DNA from: Pseudomonadota bacterium
GTDB taxonomy: Bacteria; Desulfobacterota; Binatia; UBA12015
Length of the DNA stretch: 40,843 nt
Direction: 5' to 3'
Assembly (NCBI GenBank): GCA_005777805.1
Contig: SXLG01000177.1
Coordinates: 1-40,843 of the forward strand
The position numbers and the translations under genes are program-made. Positions 1-7,777 of this stretch are shown piece after piece. Numbering within the stretch: the first letter of the stretch is position 1; each line of letters opens with the position of its first letter. The notes below the pieces were generated by a model that saw only the letters and a list, made by a program, of their open reading frames with translations, did not search any database and was not told the DNA's origin.

Positions 1-669
1 CTGCAGGAGCGCGAGATCCGCCCGGTCGGTTCCGACCGCACCCTGCGGGTCGATTTCCGCGTCGTCGCGGCGACCAACAAGGATCTGCGCGCCCTGATCG
101 CAAACGGCCAGTTCCGCGAGGACCTGTACTACCGGCTGGCGGTGATCCCAGTGCACATGCCCTCCCTCCGCGAGCGCCGGTCCGACATCCCGTTGCTGGT
201 CCAGCATTTTCTCGCCGAACACAACCGCCGACACGCCGCAGTTCCCGTGACGATCGCCGAGGACGCGATGGTCCATCTCTGGGAGTACGACTGGCCGGGC
301 AATGTGCGCGAACTCGAGAACCTGATCGAGCGCCTCGTCATCCTCGCCGACGATGCACAGATCCGACTCGGCGACCTGCCCCCCTACGTGCGGGCGTTCA
401 TGTCGGAGAAGAAGCACCCACGCCCCATCCTCACCGATTCCGGGTTCGATCTGCAGCAGGCGGTCGAGGACTTCGAGATGGGGCTGATCGACGAGGCGTT
501 GCGTCGCACCGGCGGCAACAAGCAGCAGGCGGCTCGCCTGCTCGGACTCAAGCGCACCACGCTCGTCGCCAAGCTGCGGCGGGTACGCGGCGGGCCCACG
601 AGCGTGCTTGCCGAGGGAGCCGACGAGAGCGACGACGAAGACGTGGATCTCGAGAGTGAGGCGCCATGA
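1..669 (+). CDS. sigma-54-dependent transcriptional activator, C-terminal part (5' end outside window)
   Basis: The reading frame is open from the first base, so the N-terminus is missing. What remains is the second half of a sigma-54 AAA+ domain followed by a Fis-type helix-turn-helix. Visible signatures are 'VVAATNKDL', 'FREDLYYRL', 'LRERRSDIPLL' and 'WPGNVRELENLIERLVIL', the usual NtrC-family order. The C-terminal helix pair around 'GGNKQQAARLLGLKRTTL' is the DNA-binding Fis domain. The protein should activate transcription by ATP-driven remodelling of sigma-54 RNA polymerase. It ends in a very acidic tail (about 16 residues rich in D and E), which is less common. The last codons overlap the start of a receiver-domain gene (ATGA), so the two are probably co-translated. 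Family certain; target genes unknown. Confidence 0.95.
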   Translation: MQEREIRPVGSDRTLRVDFRVVAATNKDLRALIANGQFREDLYYRLAVIPVHMPSLRERRSDIPLLVQHFLAEHNRRHAAVPVTIAEDAMVHLWEYDWPGNVRELENLIERLVILADDAQIRLGDLPPYVRAFMSEKKHPRPILTDSGFDLQQAVEDFEMGLIDEALRRTGGNKQQAARLLGLKRTTLVAKLRRVRGGPTSVLAEGADESDDEDVDLESEAP

Positions 670-1103
670 GCACGCAGACACACAACGGCAGCGCGGGCGG
701 ACACATCCTGGTCATCGACGACGACGACGATTCGCGACGGCTACTGACGCACCTGCTCCGCCGCCGGGGCTTCGAGGTTTTTGCGGTGGACGGTGGCCGC
801 GCCGCCCTCGAACTGCTCGAAGATCATGCCGTCGACGCCATTCTGCTCGACGTGATGATGCCGGGGATGGACGGCTTCGCGGTCTGCCGCGCGCTCAAGA
901 AGACCCCGGCCACGGCCGCCATTCCCGTCCTCCTGCTGACAGCACGCGACGATCTGGAGACGCGCGCCGCGGGAATGAAACTCGGCGTCAGCGAGTTCCT
1001 CACCAAGCCCGTGAATCGCGACGAACTCTTCAGCCGGATCGAGACTCAGGTCGCCGCACGGCGGCGCGCGGTTGCGCTCGAAGCCGCGGGCAAGCGGGCC
1101 TAG
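666..1103 (+). CDS. stand-alone response regulator receiver protein
   Basis: This 145-residue protein is a CheY-like receiver domain with no output domain. Acidic residues D18-D22 form the metal pocket, D62 in 'ILLDVMMPGMDG' is the expected phosphoacceptor, and T92 and K114 ('TKP') complete the active site. The start ATG overlaps the stop of the sigma-54 activator (ATGA at 666-669), so translation is probably coupled. It could relay phosphate from a kinase outside the window or act on the upstream activator. Whether that activator has its own receiver cannot be seen, because its N-terminus is missing. The final 20 residues are Arg/Ala-rich and look unstructured. Confidence 0.93.
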   Translation: MSTQTHNGSAGGHILVIDDDDDSRRLLTHLLRRRGFEVFAVDGGRAALELLEDHAVDAILLDVMMPGMDGFAVCRALKKTPATAAIPVLLLTARDDLETRAAGMKLGVSEFLTKPVNRDELFSRIETQVAARRRAVALEAAGKRA

Positions 1104-1205
1104 CCAGGCCGCCGGGGCGATCCCGGGGGCTCCGCCCTCGCACCCGCTGCGGCGCGTCACGCCCCGGGGTTTGACACGAGCCGCCGGGCCGGCACATTCA
1201 GAGGG

Positions 1206-2327
1206 ATGACTATCGCGCTTCTCTTCGACGGTCCCCTCTCGCGATCGCTGGCGGCGGCGACCCTCCTGACCCTCGCGGCCTGCGGCAACTCGCACGACGC
1301 CCCGCGCACCTGGGTCTTCAACGGCGAGAGCAATCGCCTCAACGTCTACGAACCGGCCACCGGCCAGAGCCAACGGGTGATCGACAATCGCAACAACGAC
1401 CCCGCGGGCTGGGACATCAACGCACAGATCTGCTTCGCGCCCGACGGCTCGCGGCGCTTCATCGCCGGCGAGGACACGGGCCAACCCAACCCGCCGCAGG
1501 GCTGGGGCTTCTTTCAGCTCGACGGCGACGCGATCGGCGAACTTTCCGCGCGACGACTCGGCAAGCTCACGCCGACCTATCAGGGGAGCCTCGACAACGC
1601 CGAGAACTACGGCTGCGGCTTTCTCTCCGACGGGCGGCTCGTGACGACCGACGTCGGGAACCAGGCGGGCGGCGAGAGCAACGGCCAGCTCATCATCTGG
1701 TTCCCGCCCTTCGATCGCATGGATGTGTCCTACTGCAAGCTCGATCTCGGCATCGGCACGGCGGGATCGATCTGGGTCGATGACGATGACCGTCTGCTCG
1801 TGACGAGCGCCCGGGGTAGCGCGGGCGTGTGGTCCTACGAGCCGCCTTTCCCGACCGGACCTGATGCAGCCGGGGGTTGCGGGCTGCGGGATTCGACCGG
1901 CGCCCCGCTGACCGACACACTGCAACGCTCGCTCTTCATCCCCGCCGACGCCCAGACCCCGACGCCCAATGCGGTCGTTGCGGACGGCGCGGGCGGCTAT
2001 CTGGTCTCGAGCGTGCTGAACGGCGTCATCGCGCGCTACGACGGCGAGGGCGTGTTCGTCGAGCGCATACTCGAGCCACCCGCGGGCGAGACCCTCGGCG
2101 CCACGCCCTTCAGCACCGGAACGCCGCTTGGGATCGGCCGCGACAGCACGGGCAACGTCTACTACGCCGACATCGGCCTCGTGCTCGACCAGAGCGGTAT
2201 CGGTCCGGGCCGGAACACGGGCTCGGTCCGAATGTTGCCCTTTACAGACGGCGAGTTCGGTGCGCCCGTGACCCTGGGCGCGGGGCTCGCGTTCCCCGAC
2301 GGCATCGGTGTCCTCGAACTCCGCTGA
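1206..2327 (+). CDS. putative lipoprotein with SMP-30/NHL-like beta-propeller character
   Basis: The 373-residue product has a signal peptide ending in a lipobox (L23-A24-A25-C26), so it is probably a lipid-anchored envelope protein. The mature part has repeated strand-turn units such as 'GSIWVDDDDRLLVTSARG', 'NAVVADGAGGYLVSSVLNG' and 'LGIGRDSTGNVYYADIG'. These resemble SMP-30/NHL-type beta-propeller blades. No catalytic residues can be assigned, so the function is unknown. The GAGGG directly abutting the ATG is too close for a normal ribosome-binding site, so the start may be leaderless or slightly different. The next gene follows in the same direction after 90 nt. Confidence 0.8.
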   Translation: MTIALLFDGPLSRSLAAATLLTLAACGNSHDAPRTWVFNGESNRLNVYEPATGQSQRVIDNRNNDPAGWDINAQICFAPDGSRRFIAGEDTGQPNPPQGWGFFQLDGDAIGELSARRLGKLTPTYQGSLDNAENYGCGFLSDGRLVTTDVGNQAGGESNGQLIIWFPPFDRMDVSYCKLDLGIGTAGSIWVDDDDRLLVTSARGSAGVWSYEPPFPTGPDAAGGCGLRDSTGAPLTDTLQRSLFIPADAQTPTPNAVVADGAGGYLVSSVLNGVIARYDGEGVFVERILEPPAGETLGATPFSTGTPLGIGRDSTGNVYYADIGLVLDQSGIGPGRNTGSVRMLPFTDGEFGAPVTLGAGLAFPDGIGVLELR

Positions 2328-2339
2328 GGGGATCGCCCG

Positions 2340-2434
2340 GCGTCGCCACGGCACCATCATCGAGAGGAGGGTGCCCGGGGTACGTCATCGGCGCGCCGGC
2401 GCTCGGGATGAAGGCGCGTGAGCCGGCACCATCA
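2340..2434 (+). repeat. imperfect direct repeat, copies 75 bp apart
   Basis: The 10-mer GGCACCATCA occurs at 2350-2359 and 2425-2434. The flanks are partly similar: GCGTCGCCAC precedes the first copy and GCGCGTGAGCC the second. The second copy covers the likely GTG start of the next gene. On its own this is a modest match. It is listed because the spacing matches other gene-border repeats in the window. Confidence 0.4.
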
Positions 2435-2969
2435 CTCTCCTCCGGGAGGCGCGCTGCCGGAGCGCTCGCTCGGACTCGGCCGCGAACTCTGGGGGAGACT
2501 CTCTCCAGGCGGCGCGTCGCCGCGGCATTCCTGGCGACAGCTACGTCGCCGCCGATCCGCGGTGCTGATTGCCGGCTGGCTCGTGCTGGCAGCGGTGACT
2601 CGAGTCGCCAGCGCGCCCGTGGGCGAGGATCCCCTCACGCAGGACGAGGGCGTACCCCCAGCCACCGAGCCCCGCGCGGCGGTCGTCCTGCGCGGCGAGG
2701 TGGTCGAACCGAGCTGCTTTGTCGTCGGCAACCGCCGCGGAGAGAGCCACCGCCAGTGCGCGATCGCCTGCGCGCGCGCCGGTCAGGACCTCGCAGTCCT
2801 TGACGAGCGGAGCGGCCTGCTCTGGCTCGAGCTGCCGGACCGGCGTGAGGGCCGCGCCGAGCAGCGCCTGCTGCCGCATATCGCGCGGCGTGTCGAGGTG
2901 AGCGGGTTTGCGGCCGCACGCGGTGGCGTGCGCGGACTCATGGTCGAGTCGGTGCACGAGTTGCACTGA
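2418..2969 (+). CDS. secreted or membrane-anchored small OB-fold-like protein
   Basis: The frame encodes up to 183 residues. A basic, Pro/Gly-rich N-terminus precedes one hydrophobic segment ('SAVLIAGWLVLAAVTRVASA', about residues 47-66) that looks like a signal peptide. The mature part starts with 'VVLRGEVVEPSCFV', followed by 'HRQCAIACARAGQDLAVLDE' and 'RVEVSGFAA'. That order (GEVV..C, then H..CA..CA..G, then RVEV.G) is typical of a family of small secreted hypothetical proteins with a predicted OB fold and conserved cysteines. Function unknown. The GTG start is uncertain: a start nearer the hydrophobic segment would give a more normal signal peptide, but I see no clear ribosome-binding site for one. 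Confidence 0.65.
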   Translation: MSRHHHSPPGGALPERSLGLGRELWGRLSPGGASPRHSWRQLRRRRSAVLIAGWLVLAAVTRVASAPVGEDPLTQDEGVPPATEPRAAVVLRGEVVEPSCFVVGNRRGESHRQCAIACARAGQDLAVLDERSGLLWLELPDRREGRAEQRLLPHIARRVEVSGFAAARGGVRGLMVESVHELH

Positions 2970-3030
2970 GACAGCGGACCGCGCGGATCATCCTCGCCGG
3001 CCAGGACTCACGATCGAGTCGGTGCACGAC
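2934..3030 (+). repeat. imperfect direct repeat, copies exactly 70 bp apart, across a convergent gene border
   Basis: The segments 2934-2960 and 3004-3030 match at 24 of 27 positions with no gap. They share GGACTCA followed by TCGAGTCGGTGCACGA. The first copy encodes the last residues of the secreted protein that ends at 2969. The second lies in the 3' end of the convergent methyltransferase gene and contains its stop codon. The two unrelated genes therefore end in copies of one segment. Confidence 0.75.
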
Positions 3031-3790
3031 CTCTGAGCCCGCGGGCGAGAGCGCCGAGCGTCCGTCGCGCGATCCCCCGCACGAGCCGGACCTCGCGACG
3101 AGTCGGCGCGACGCGGTCGAGCAGCTTGCGGATCTCGGCCAGCGAGCGCGCGGGCCGCTGCGCCTTCAAATAGCCGATCGCCGCCAGCGCCTCGCCGACA
3201 TGGCTCACCAGAGCCTCGCGCTCCTCGGCCGTCGGCGGCTCGGCCTCGGCGTCAAGCCGCTCGCGCCGCCGGCCCCGCGGCGGCAGCGCGGCCAACGGGG
3301 CGGGGTCGTCGGCGGCGAGCAGAATCTCGTAGGCGAAGATCGCCGCAGCGTGCGAGAGGTTGAGCGATTCCTCGTCCCTGCCCGTCGGGATGGTCGCGAG
3401 CTCGTGGCAGAGGCCAATCTCCGCCCGGCTCAAGCCATGATCCTCCGGTCCGAAAACGACCGCGACCGGCCCGGAGCACGCCGCGGCAACGATACCCGCG
3501 GCACTCGAACGCACCGCCACCACCGGCTCGCGCCCGCCATGCATGCGGCCGATCGTGCCGACGATCCGCACGCAACCCGCGACGGCTTCGGCGAAACTCG
3601 CGACCTCGCGTCGGCGATCGAGCACATCCACGCCGCGCACCGCCCGCCGCGCCGCGGTCGTGCCGATACGGGCACGCGGCCGCACGAGCACCAGCTCGGC
3701 CACCGGAAAGCAGGCCAGCACGCGGGCAATGGCGCCGACATTGCCACTGCGCCGAGGCCGCACGAGAACGAAGCGGATCGCCGGAGACAC
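3008..3790 (-). CDS. trmJ: TrmJ/SpoU-family tRNA 2'-O-methyltransferase
   Basis: The 260-residue protein has the three SPOUT signatures in order: 'RSGNVGAIAR' (about residues 14-23), 'VFGPEDHGLS' (112-121) and 'IPTGRDEESLNLSHA' (134-148). Together they form the knotted SAM-binding site. The layout and the C-terminal helical tail match TrmJ, which methylates the 2'-O of position 32 in tRNA. The GTG at 3790 is chosen because an AGAGG ribosome-binding site lies 5 nt upstream. The frame stays open further upstream, but that part does not resemble the family. The gene is divergent from the lipoprotein at 3874 (83-nt gap, shared promoter region). Substrate position is inferred from family resemblance only. 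Confidence 0.88.
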   Translation of the reverse strand: MSPAIRFVLVRPRRSGNVGAIARVLACFPVAELVLVRPRARIGTTAARRAVRGVDVLDRRREVASFAEAVAGCVRIVGTIGRMHGGREPVVAVRSSAAGIVAAACSGPVAVVFGPEDHGLSRAEIGLCHELATIPTGRDEESLNLSHAAAIFAYEILLAADDPAPLAALPPRGRRRERLDAEAEPPTAEEREALVSHVGEALAAIGYLKAQRPARSLAEIRKLLDRVAPTRREVRLVRGIARRTLGALARGLRGRAPTRS

Positions 3791-3873
3791 GCGAACCTCT
3801 TGACCGGCGCAGCGGCATCGCGCAATTCCGCGTGGCTCGACACCCCGGAGACCCTCCGATATACGCGCCCGCA

Positions 3874-5193
3874 ATGCGTTCATGGATCGTGCTGGTCGGG
3901 GTCGCCAGTCTCGCGGGCTGCGTAAGTGGCCCGAGCCAGGAGCTGCCGCCGGCGCCCACGGCCGCACCCGGCTCGAGCGAAGTCTACCTCTACGTCGCCG
4001 AGGGCACGTCACCCGAACTCGAAACCAGCGGCGGCGCGATCAGCGTCTACCGCATCGGCAACGACGGACTCCTCGCCGGGGGCGCCCCACTCCAGACCAT
4101 CCCGGTGACCAACCCCGTCGATGTCATCATGCACCCCGCTCTGCCCGTGCTTTACGTCGCCACGCCGAGCCAGGTGCTGGCCTTCGATGCTTCAGCGGGC
4201 ACCTTGAGTTCGCTCTGCAGCGGAACCTCGGCGGGTCTGGCGCCGCCCTGTGCAACCGCACCGCGACCCGACGCGGGCGTGGCCGACCTCATCGTGCAAC
4301 AGGCCGAGAGCGGCCAGTGGATCCTCTACGCCGTCGAAGGCGGGATCCCCGGCGATTTGCTCGCACCCACTCGACTCGCCGCCTTCGATCTCGGCCCCGA
4401 GGGTGGCTTGCCCCCCTACGCTTCGAGCCAAGCCAACTATCCGAACTCGATCCTCTTCCAGGGAGCGGCGCTGACCGAGACCTACGCCTTCGTGAGCGAC
4501 GCCGGCATCAATTCGATCGTGCGCTTCGATCTCGGCGCCGACGGCGGTCTCCCCGATGTCGCACCGACGCCGTCGCCAATCGGGGAGCCCACACCTACCC
4601 CCTCGCCGACGCCTTCGCCGAGCCCGATCGGCCAGCCCACACCCTCGCCGAGCCCCTCGCCTCCGGCCTTCGATGCGGGCGCTCCGACCCAGCTCTCCGT
4701 TCTGCCGATCCTCCCGGGTCCCGCGATGACTCCCGGCGCGATGCTGCTGGCCAACGAACTCAGCAAGAACCAGATCACCGGCCGGCCGATCCCGCCTGAC
4801 GGCGTACTCGGCAACGAGCGCACCACCACGACCTACAAGATCGCCGGCCAGTTCGACCGGTTCCTCGTCAATCCCGAGCGCACGATCCTCTACGCCGCCG
4901 CCTACCAGCTCGGCCGAATCGATTGGTTCGGTCTCGATGCCGGCGGCAATATCGTCGACAACGGCGGCCGCACCTTCGAGAGCACCCCCTCGTATCCGAC
5001 TGGCCTCGCCCTGGTGTCGATGACGACCACCGGCGGGCCTCGCACCACGTTGCTGGTTTCGCTCGCCGGCTACGGCCGGGTCGATGCCTACGAAGTTGGC
5101 GCCGACGGAGGGCTCGCGAACAAGCCTTTCTCGAGCACCGAAGCGCGCTTGAACAGCTTCCCCACCGACCTCGTCGTCCACGTCGTGCCCTGA
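3874..5193 (+). CDS. lactonase-like beta-propeller lipoprotein with Pro/Thr/Ser-rich insert
   Basis: The ATG at 3874 gives a compact signal peptide ('MRSWIVLVGVASLAGC') with lipobox L-A-G-C, which is why it is preferred over the ATG 42 nt upstream. The mature protein has propeller-like repeats such as 'VYLYVAEGT', 'ISVYRIGNDG', 'VLYVATPSQVLAFDASAGTL' and 'YRVDAYEVGADGGL'-type strands. These resemble the 6-phosphogluconolactonase-like (YVTN/lactonase) fold. About residues 230-266 (4561-4671) form a low-complexity linker of Pro, Thr and Ser with repeated 'PTPSPSP' units, inserted inside the propeller rather than at an end. Expected location is the outer membrane or periplasm. Enzymatic activity cannot be judged. 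Confidence 0.82.
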   Translation: MRSWIVLVGVASLAGCVSGPSQELPPAPTAAPGSSEVYLYVAEGTSPELETSGGAISVYRIGNDGLLAGGAPLQTIPVTNPVDVIMHPALPVLYVATPSQVLAFDASAGTLSSLCSGTSAGLAPPCATAPRPDAGVADLIVQQAESGQWILYAVEGGIPGDLLAPTRLAAFDLGPEGGLPPYASSQANYPNSILFQGAALTETYAFVSDAGINSIVRFDLGADGGLPDVAPTPSPIGEPTPTPSPTPSPSPIGQPTPSPSPSPPAFDAGAPTQLSVLPILPGPAMTPGAMLLANELSKNQITGRPIPPDGVLGNERTTTTYKIAGQFDRFLVNPERTILYAAAYQLGRIDWFGLDAGGNIVDNGGRTFESTPSYPTGLALVSMTTTGGPRTTLLVSLAGYGRVDAYEVGADGGLANKPFSSTEARLNSFPTDLVVHVVP

Positions 5194-5251
5194 GCAACCC
5201 GGGGGGGCGGCACCGTGGCGGCGAGGCCATGCCAACCCGCGTCTCCTGGCT

Positions 5252-5329
5252 GCGGCCCGAGCCGTCACGCGGTTGACCTCGGGACCGGGGAGCGGGTAAC
5301 GAACGCGCGACAGCGGCGGCTCGGGCCGC
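5252..5329 (+). repeat. perfect 12-bp inverted repeat upstream of the DoxX gene
   Basis: GCGGCCCGAGCC at 5252-5263 is the exact reverse complement of GGCTCGGGCCGC at 5318-5329. The 54-nt loop contains a -35-like TTGACC (5273-5278) without a convincing -10. The right arm ends directly before the GGGAGG ribosome-binding site of the DoxX gene. It could be a leader hairpin affecting translation, or two half-sites for a regulator that loops DNA. Confidence 0.6.
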
Positions 5330-5341
5330 GGGAGGAAAGCA

Positions 5342-5773
5342 ATGGAAACGGTAGGTGATCTCGTCGCGGAACGCAGCGTGCTGGTGTTCGCGCGCTTCGC
5401 CGTCACGGCGTTCTTCGCCCTGATCTTCCTGCAATCAGGGCTCAACAAATTCGCCGACAGCGATGGCAACATCGCGTACTTCCAGGAGCAGTTCAAACAG
5501 GCACCCAGCCTCCAGGGGATCATCGGGCCCCTCTTCTGGGCGCTGGCGGCCCTCGAACTCGCGGCCGGTGTGTTGTGCACGCTGGGCGTCGTGACGCTCA
5601 GCTTCGCCTCCGGCGGCTTCCTTGCGCGATGGGGGCTCGGCGCCTCGACCGTGGCCCTGCTCTGCCTGACCTTCGGCCAGCGCATGGCGAAGGACTACGC
5701 CGGTGCGGCCGTGCTGGCCGGCTACTTCGCCGTCGCCATGACGGGGCTGCTCGCGTTCGCGATCGGCAAATGA
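5342..5773 (+). CDS. DoxX-family integral membrane protein
   Basis: The 143-residue protein has four predicted membrane helices (about residues 17-37, 59-84, 92-112 and 120-140). The 'RFAVTAFFALIFLQSGLNKF' start is typical of DoxX/DoxD-like proteins. A strong GGGAGG lies 7-8 nt before the ATG. DoxX-family proteins are linked to quinone-dependent redox reactions or stress responses, but their exact role is often unknown and nothing here narrows it. The gene stands alone, convergent with the DUF2333 gene only 7 nt downstream, and is preceded by a perfect inverted repeat. Confidence 0.85.
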   Translation: METVGDLVAERSVLVFARFAVTAFFALIFLQSGLNKFADSDGNIAYFQEQFKQAPSLQGIIGPLFWALAALELAAGVLCTLGVVTLSFASGGFLARWGLGASTVALLCLTFGQRMAKDYAGAAVLAGYFAVAMTGLLAFAIGK

Positions 5774-5780
5774 CGCCGGA

Positions 5781-6662
5781 CTACTTCTCGAGCTCGTCGC
5801 GTACCGAATAGAGCTTCTGTCGCGCCTCGACGACGTGCGCATCGAGGTTGCGCAGATGGTTCGCGCGCAGGCTCGTGTCGTGCCCGGCCAGCACGACCAG
5901 CGGCTTCGCGCGGGCGCAGGCCTGGAGCGGCACCCGCACCTCCTCGAGGAGCTGCGTCAGAACCGGCCGGCGATCGAGCTCACCCCGATAGTCGACCTCG
6001 ATCGCCGCGACCGCATACGCGAGCGTGTGGCAGCGGCCGGTCGCACGGTAGTAGACGTCGTCGGTCTCGAAGAAGCCGATATCGTCACGGTAGAGATCCG
6101 CGTGCGCGGCCCCCAGCAGGTCGGTCCACGCCTGCACCAGCCGCATCAGCTCGATCGTACGGACGTTGATCGGCCGTGAACGCGCCGGTTCGCCAGAGAG
6201 CCCGGCCGCATAGCTCCGCAGGGCACCGGCGGCGTCGCGGTAGCGGCTCTCGGCCGAGGGCAGCATCCATTTGGTCGGATCGTTGCGCAGCAGGTTGTCG
6301 GCCTCGACCAGGTTGTCATCGTAGTTCTCGCTCGAGACCTTGGTGAGGTGGTCCTTGAAGACCCGCACCGTCTCGCGCAGGCCCTGCAGGATGCCGAGCT
6401 GGCGATTTGAATTATTGTCGGCGGCCGCCGGGCCCCAGATCACGAGGTCGTTCGGGCGCCAGCCGGTCGTGCCGTCGAGTTCATGGTCGATGACCAGAGC
6501 CAATGCCAGCGCCAGCGCGTTCCCCGGGGGGCCGGGATCGTCGCCAAGCAAAAGTTCAAAGTCCGAGTGCGCGCGCAGGCCCAGGTGCAACGCGAGCGGC
6601 AGCAGAACCAGCAGGAGCACCGCCAGGGCCGCGGCCGCAATCGCCCCCGTACGCGCCGACAT
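5781..6662 (-). CDS. DUF2333-family protein with one N-terminal membrane helix
   Basis: The 293-residue product starts with a hydrophobic anchor ('AIAAAALAVLLLVLLPLAL', about residues 7-25). A largely helical soluble part follows. Signatures such as 'WRPNDLVIWGPAAADNNSNRQLGILQGLRETVRVFKDHL' and the ending 'LYSVRDELEK' match DUF2333 proteins, which are about 300 residues long. The role of that family is not established. The protein probably sits in the inner membrane with its bulk in the periplasm. It lies 16 nt downstream of the CsgG-like lipoprotein gene on the same strand, so the two may share a transcript. Confidence 0.82.
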   Translation of the reverse strand: MSARTGAIAAAALAVLLLVLLPLALHLGLRAHSDFELLLGDDPGPPGNALALALALVIDHELDGTTGWRPNDLVIWGPAAADNNSNRQLGILQGLRETVRVFKDHLTKVSSENYDDNLVEADNLLRNDPTKWMLPSAESRYRDAAGALRSYAAGLSGEPARSRPINVRTIELMRLVQAWTDLLGAAHADLYRDDIGFFETDDVYYRATGRCHTLAYAVAAIEVDYRGELDRRPVLTQLLEEVRVPLQACARAKPLVVLAGHDTSLRANHLRNLDAHVVEARQKLYSVRDELEK

Positions 6663-6678
6663 CCGTCCCTACTCCGCC

Positions 6679-7584
6679 CTAATGAACGGCGCGTTCGAGC
6701 TTCTGGGTGATCTGCTCGGTGGCCGAGTTCATCGCCGAGCGCGTCGCTTGACCGAGCGCGCTGGCGGCAAACGCGTTGCTCGCCGTGCCGAAGCCGAAGA
6801 GCGAGAAGCCGTTGGCCGCGCTCTCGGAAGTGAACGTGCCGTTGGCGACCAGACCCCCGAGCAGACGTCCGTTGCGCGCATCGACGACCTTGAGGTCCAT
6901 GCCGACCGATCCCGTCCGCCGAGCCGTCGTATTTTTATAGGTCGGGTTGGCCAGGGCCAGTCCCGCGCCGGTGTAGGTCGCGACATCACTGCCACCGATC
7001 GCGCCACCGATGGCCAGTGCTGCGCCGAGCGCGCCCAGCGATCCCCCGGTGCCCGAACTCTCGGCCTCGGCGACCTCGCTGAACTCGGTCACGCTGCCGC
7101 GGATGATGAAGGGCCCGCGCTCGCCCTTGCCGACCAGCTTGCCCGGGTTGCCCTGATTCTGCTGGTAGAAATCATAGTCGATCACGACGAGGTTGCCGAC
7201 GTTGGTGAGTGCGGACTCGAGCTGGGCACCGGTGCCGCTGCCGATCTCGCTCGACATGCGCGTGGGCGGTGCGGTCATCGTGTCGGCGTCGGGCCCCTGC
7301 GGCAGGATCCAGCCCCAGGCTCCGTACCCGTAATGCACGCGACCTGCGTCCCGTGGCATCGACGCCTGCGACTCGATGGGTGCCAGACGGAGCGGCTCGA
7401 CCGTCACGACGTACTTCGGATAGGCCGGGTCGTAGGGGATGTGCAGGGCGGGGACCTGCTGCGATTCCGGGGCCTGCGCCGTCGCCTGCGCGCCGCTCTT
7501 GTTCACCCGGGCCGGAGCGCACGCCGACCCGCCCGAGAGCACCCCCACCAGTACCGCCGCGACCACCCCACGCATCGTCATCAT
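6679..7584 (-). CDS. CsgG-like outer-membrane lipoprotein
   Basis: From the ATG at 7584 the product is 301 residues. A GAGGAGGAGC ribosome-binding region lies 8-12 nt upstream and supports this start. A signal peptide ends near 'GGSAC', a slightly atypical lipobox. The body carries CsgG-like features: 'ALTNVGNLVVIDYDF', 'FIIRGSVTEFSEVAEAES', a glycine-rich stretch, then 'TGSVGMDLKVVDARNGRLLG'. In CsgG-type proteins these strands build a secretion pore or a related periplasmic assembly protein. No curli subunit genes are nearby, so a curli role is not implied. The gene is divergent from the SDR cluster with a 193-nt gap. Confidence 0.75.
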   Translation of the reverse strand: MMTMRGVVAAVLVGVLSGGSACAPARVNKSGAQATAQAPESQQVPALHIPYDPAYPKYVVTVEPLRLAPIESQASMPRDAGRVHYGYGAWGWILPQGPDADTMTAPPTRMSSEIGSGTGAQLESALTNVGNLVVIDYDFYQQNQGNPGKLVGKGERGPFIIRGSVTEFSEVAEAESSGTGGSLGALGAALAIGGAIGGSDVATYTGAGLALANPTYKNTTARRTGSVGMDLKVVDARNGRLLGGLVANGTFTSESAANGFSLFGFGTASNAFAASALGQATRSAMNSATEQITQKLERAVH

Positions 7585-7708
7585 CCGTCCTGCTCCTCCT
7601 CGAGATGTTCTGGCTATCCGAAGCCCGCGGCTCAGACAATCGAAGCCCTCGCGACGGCCGGGCCAGCGGCGCCGCACGAGGGCCGGGAACGCATGATGCG
7701 GGCGGAGG

Positions 7709-7736
7709 TTGACCAAGCCACCCCGCCCCCACTAAC
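7709..7736 (+). promoter_or_regulatory. weak sigma-70-like promoter candidate for the SDR cluster
   Basis: TTGACC (7709-7714) is followed after 16 nt by ACTAAC (7731-7736), which matches a -10 box at only three positions. It lies 42 nt before the first SDR gene, a reasonable distance. The ribosome-binding site AGGAGG is at 7766-7771, 6 nt before the GTG start. The ribosome-binding site is convincing; the promoter is a guess. Confidence 0.25.
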
Positions 7737-7777
7737 TGCCGGTTGCTCCATCGACTCGAAGGAACAGGAGGTAGCGC

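Noticed and set aside
1171..1200. Promoter for the first lipoprotein gene (TTGACA at 1171-1176)
   Set aside because: The -35 is perfect, but the best -10 at 16-17 nt spacing matches at only three positions and would leave almost no leader.
741..2360. Minus-strand open frame of 539 codons opposite the receiver and lipoprotein genes
   Set aside because: GC-rich antisense shadow. The plus-strand frames have clear domains, the antisense product is Arg/Ala/Glu-rich without motifs and has no ribosome-binding site.
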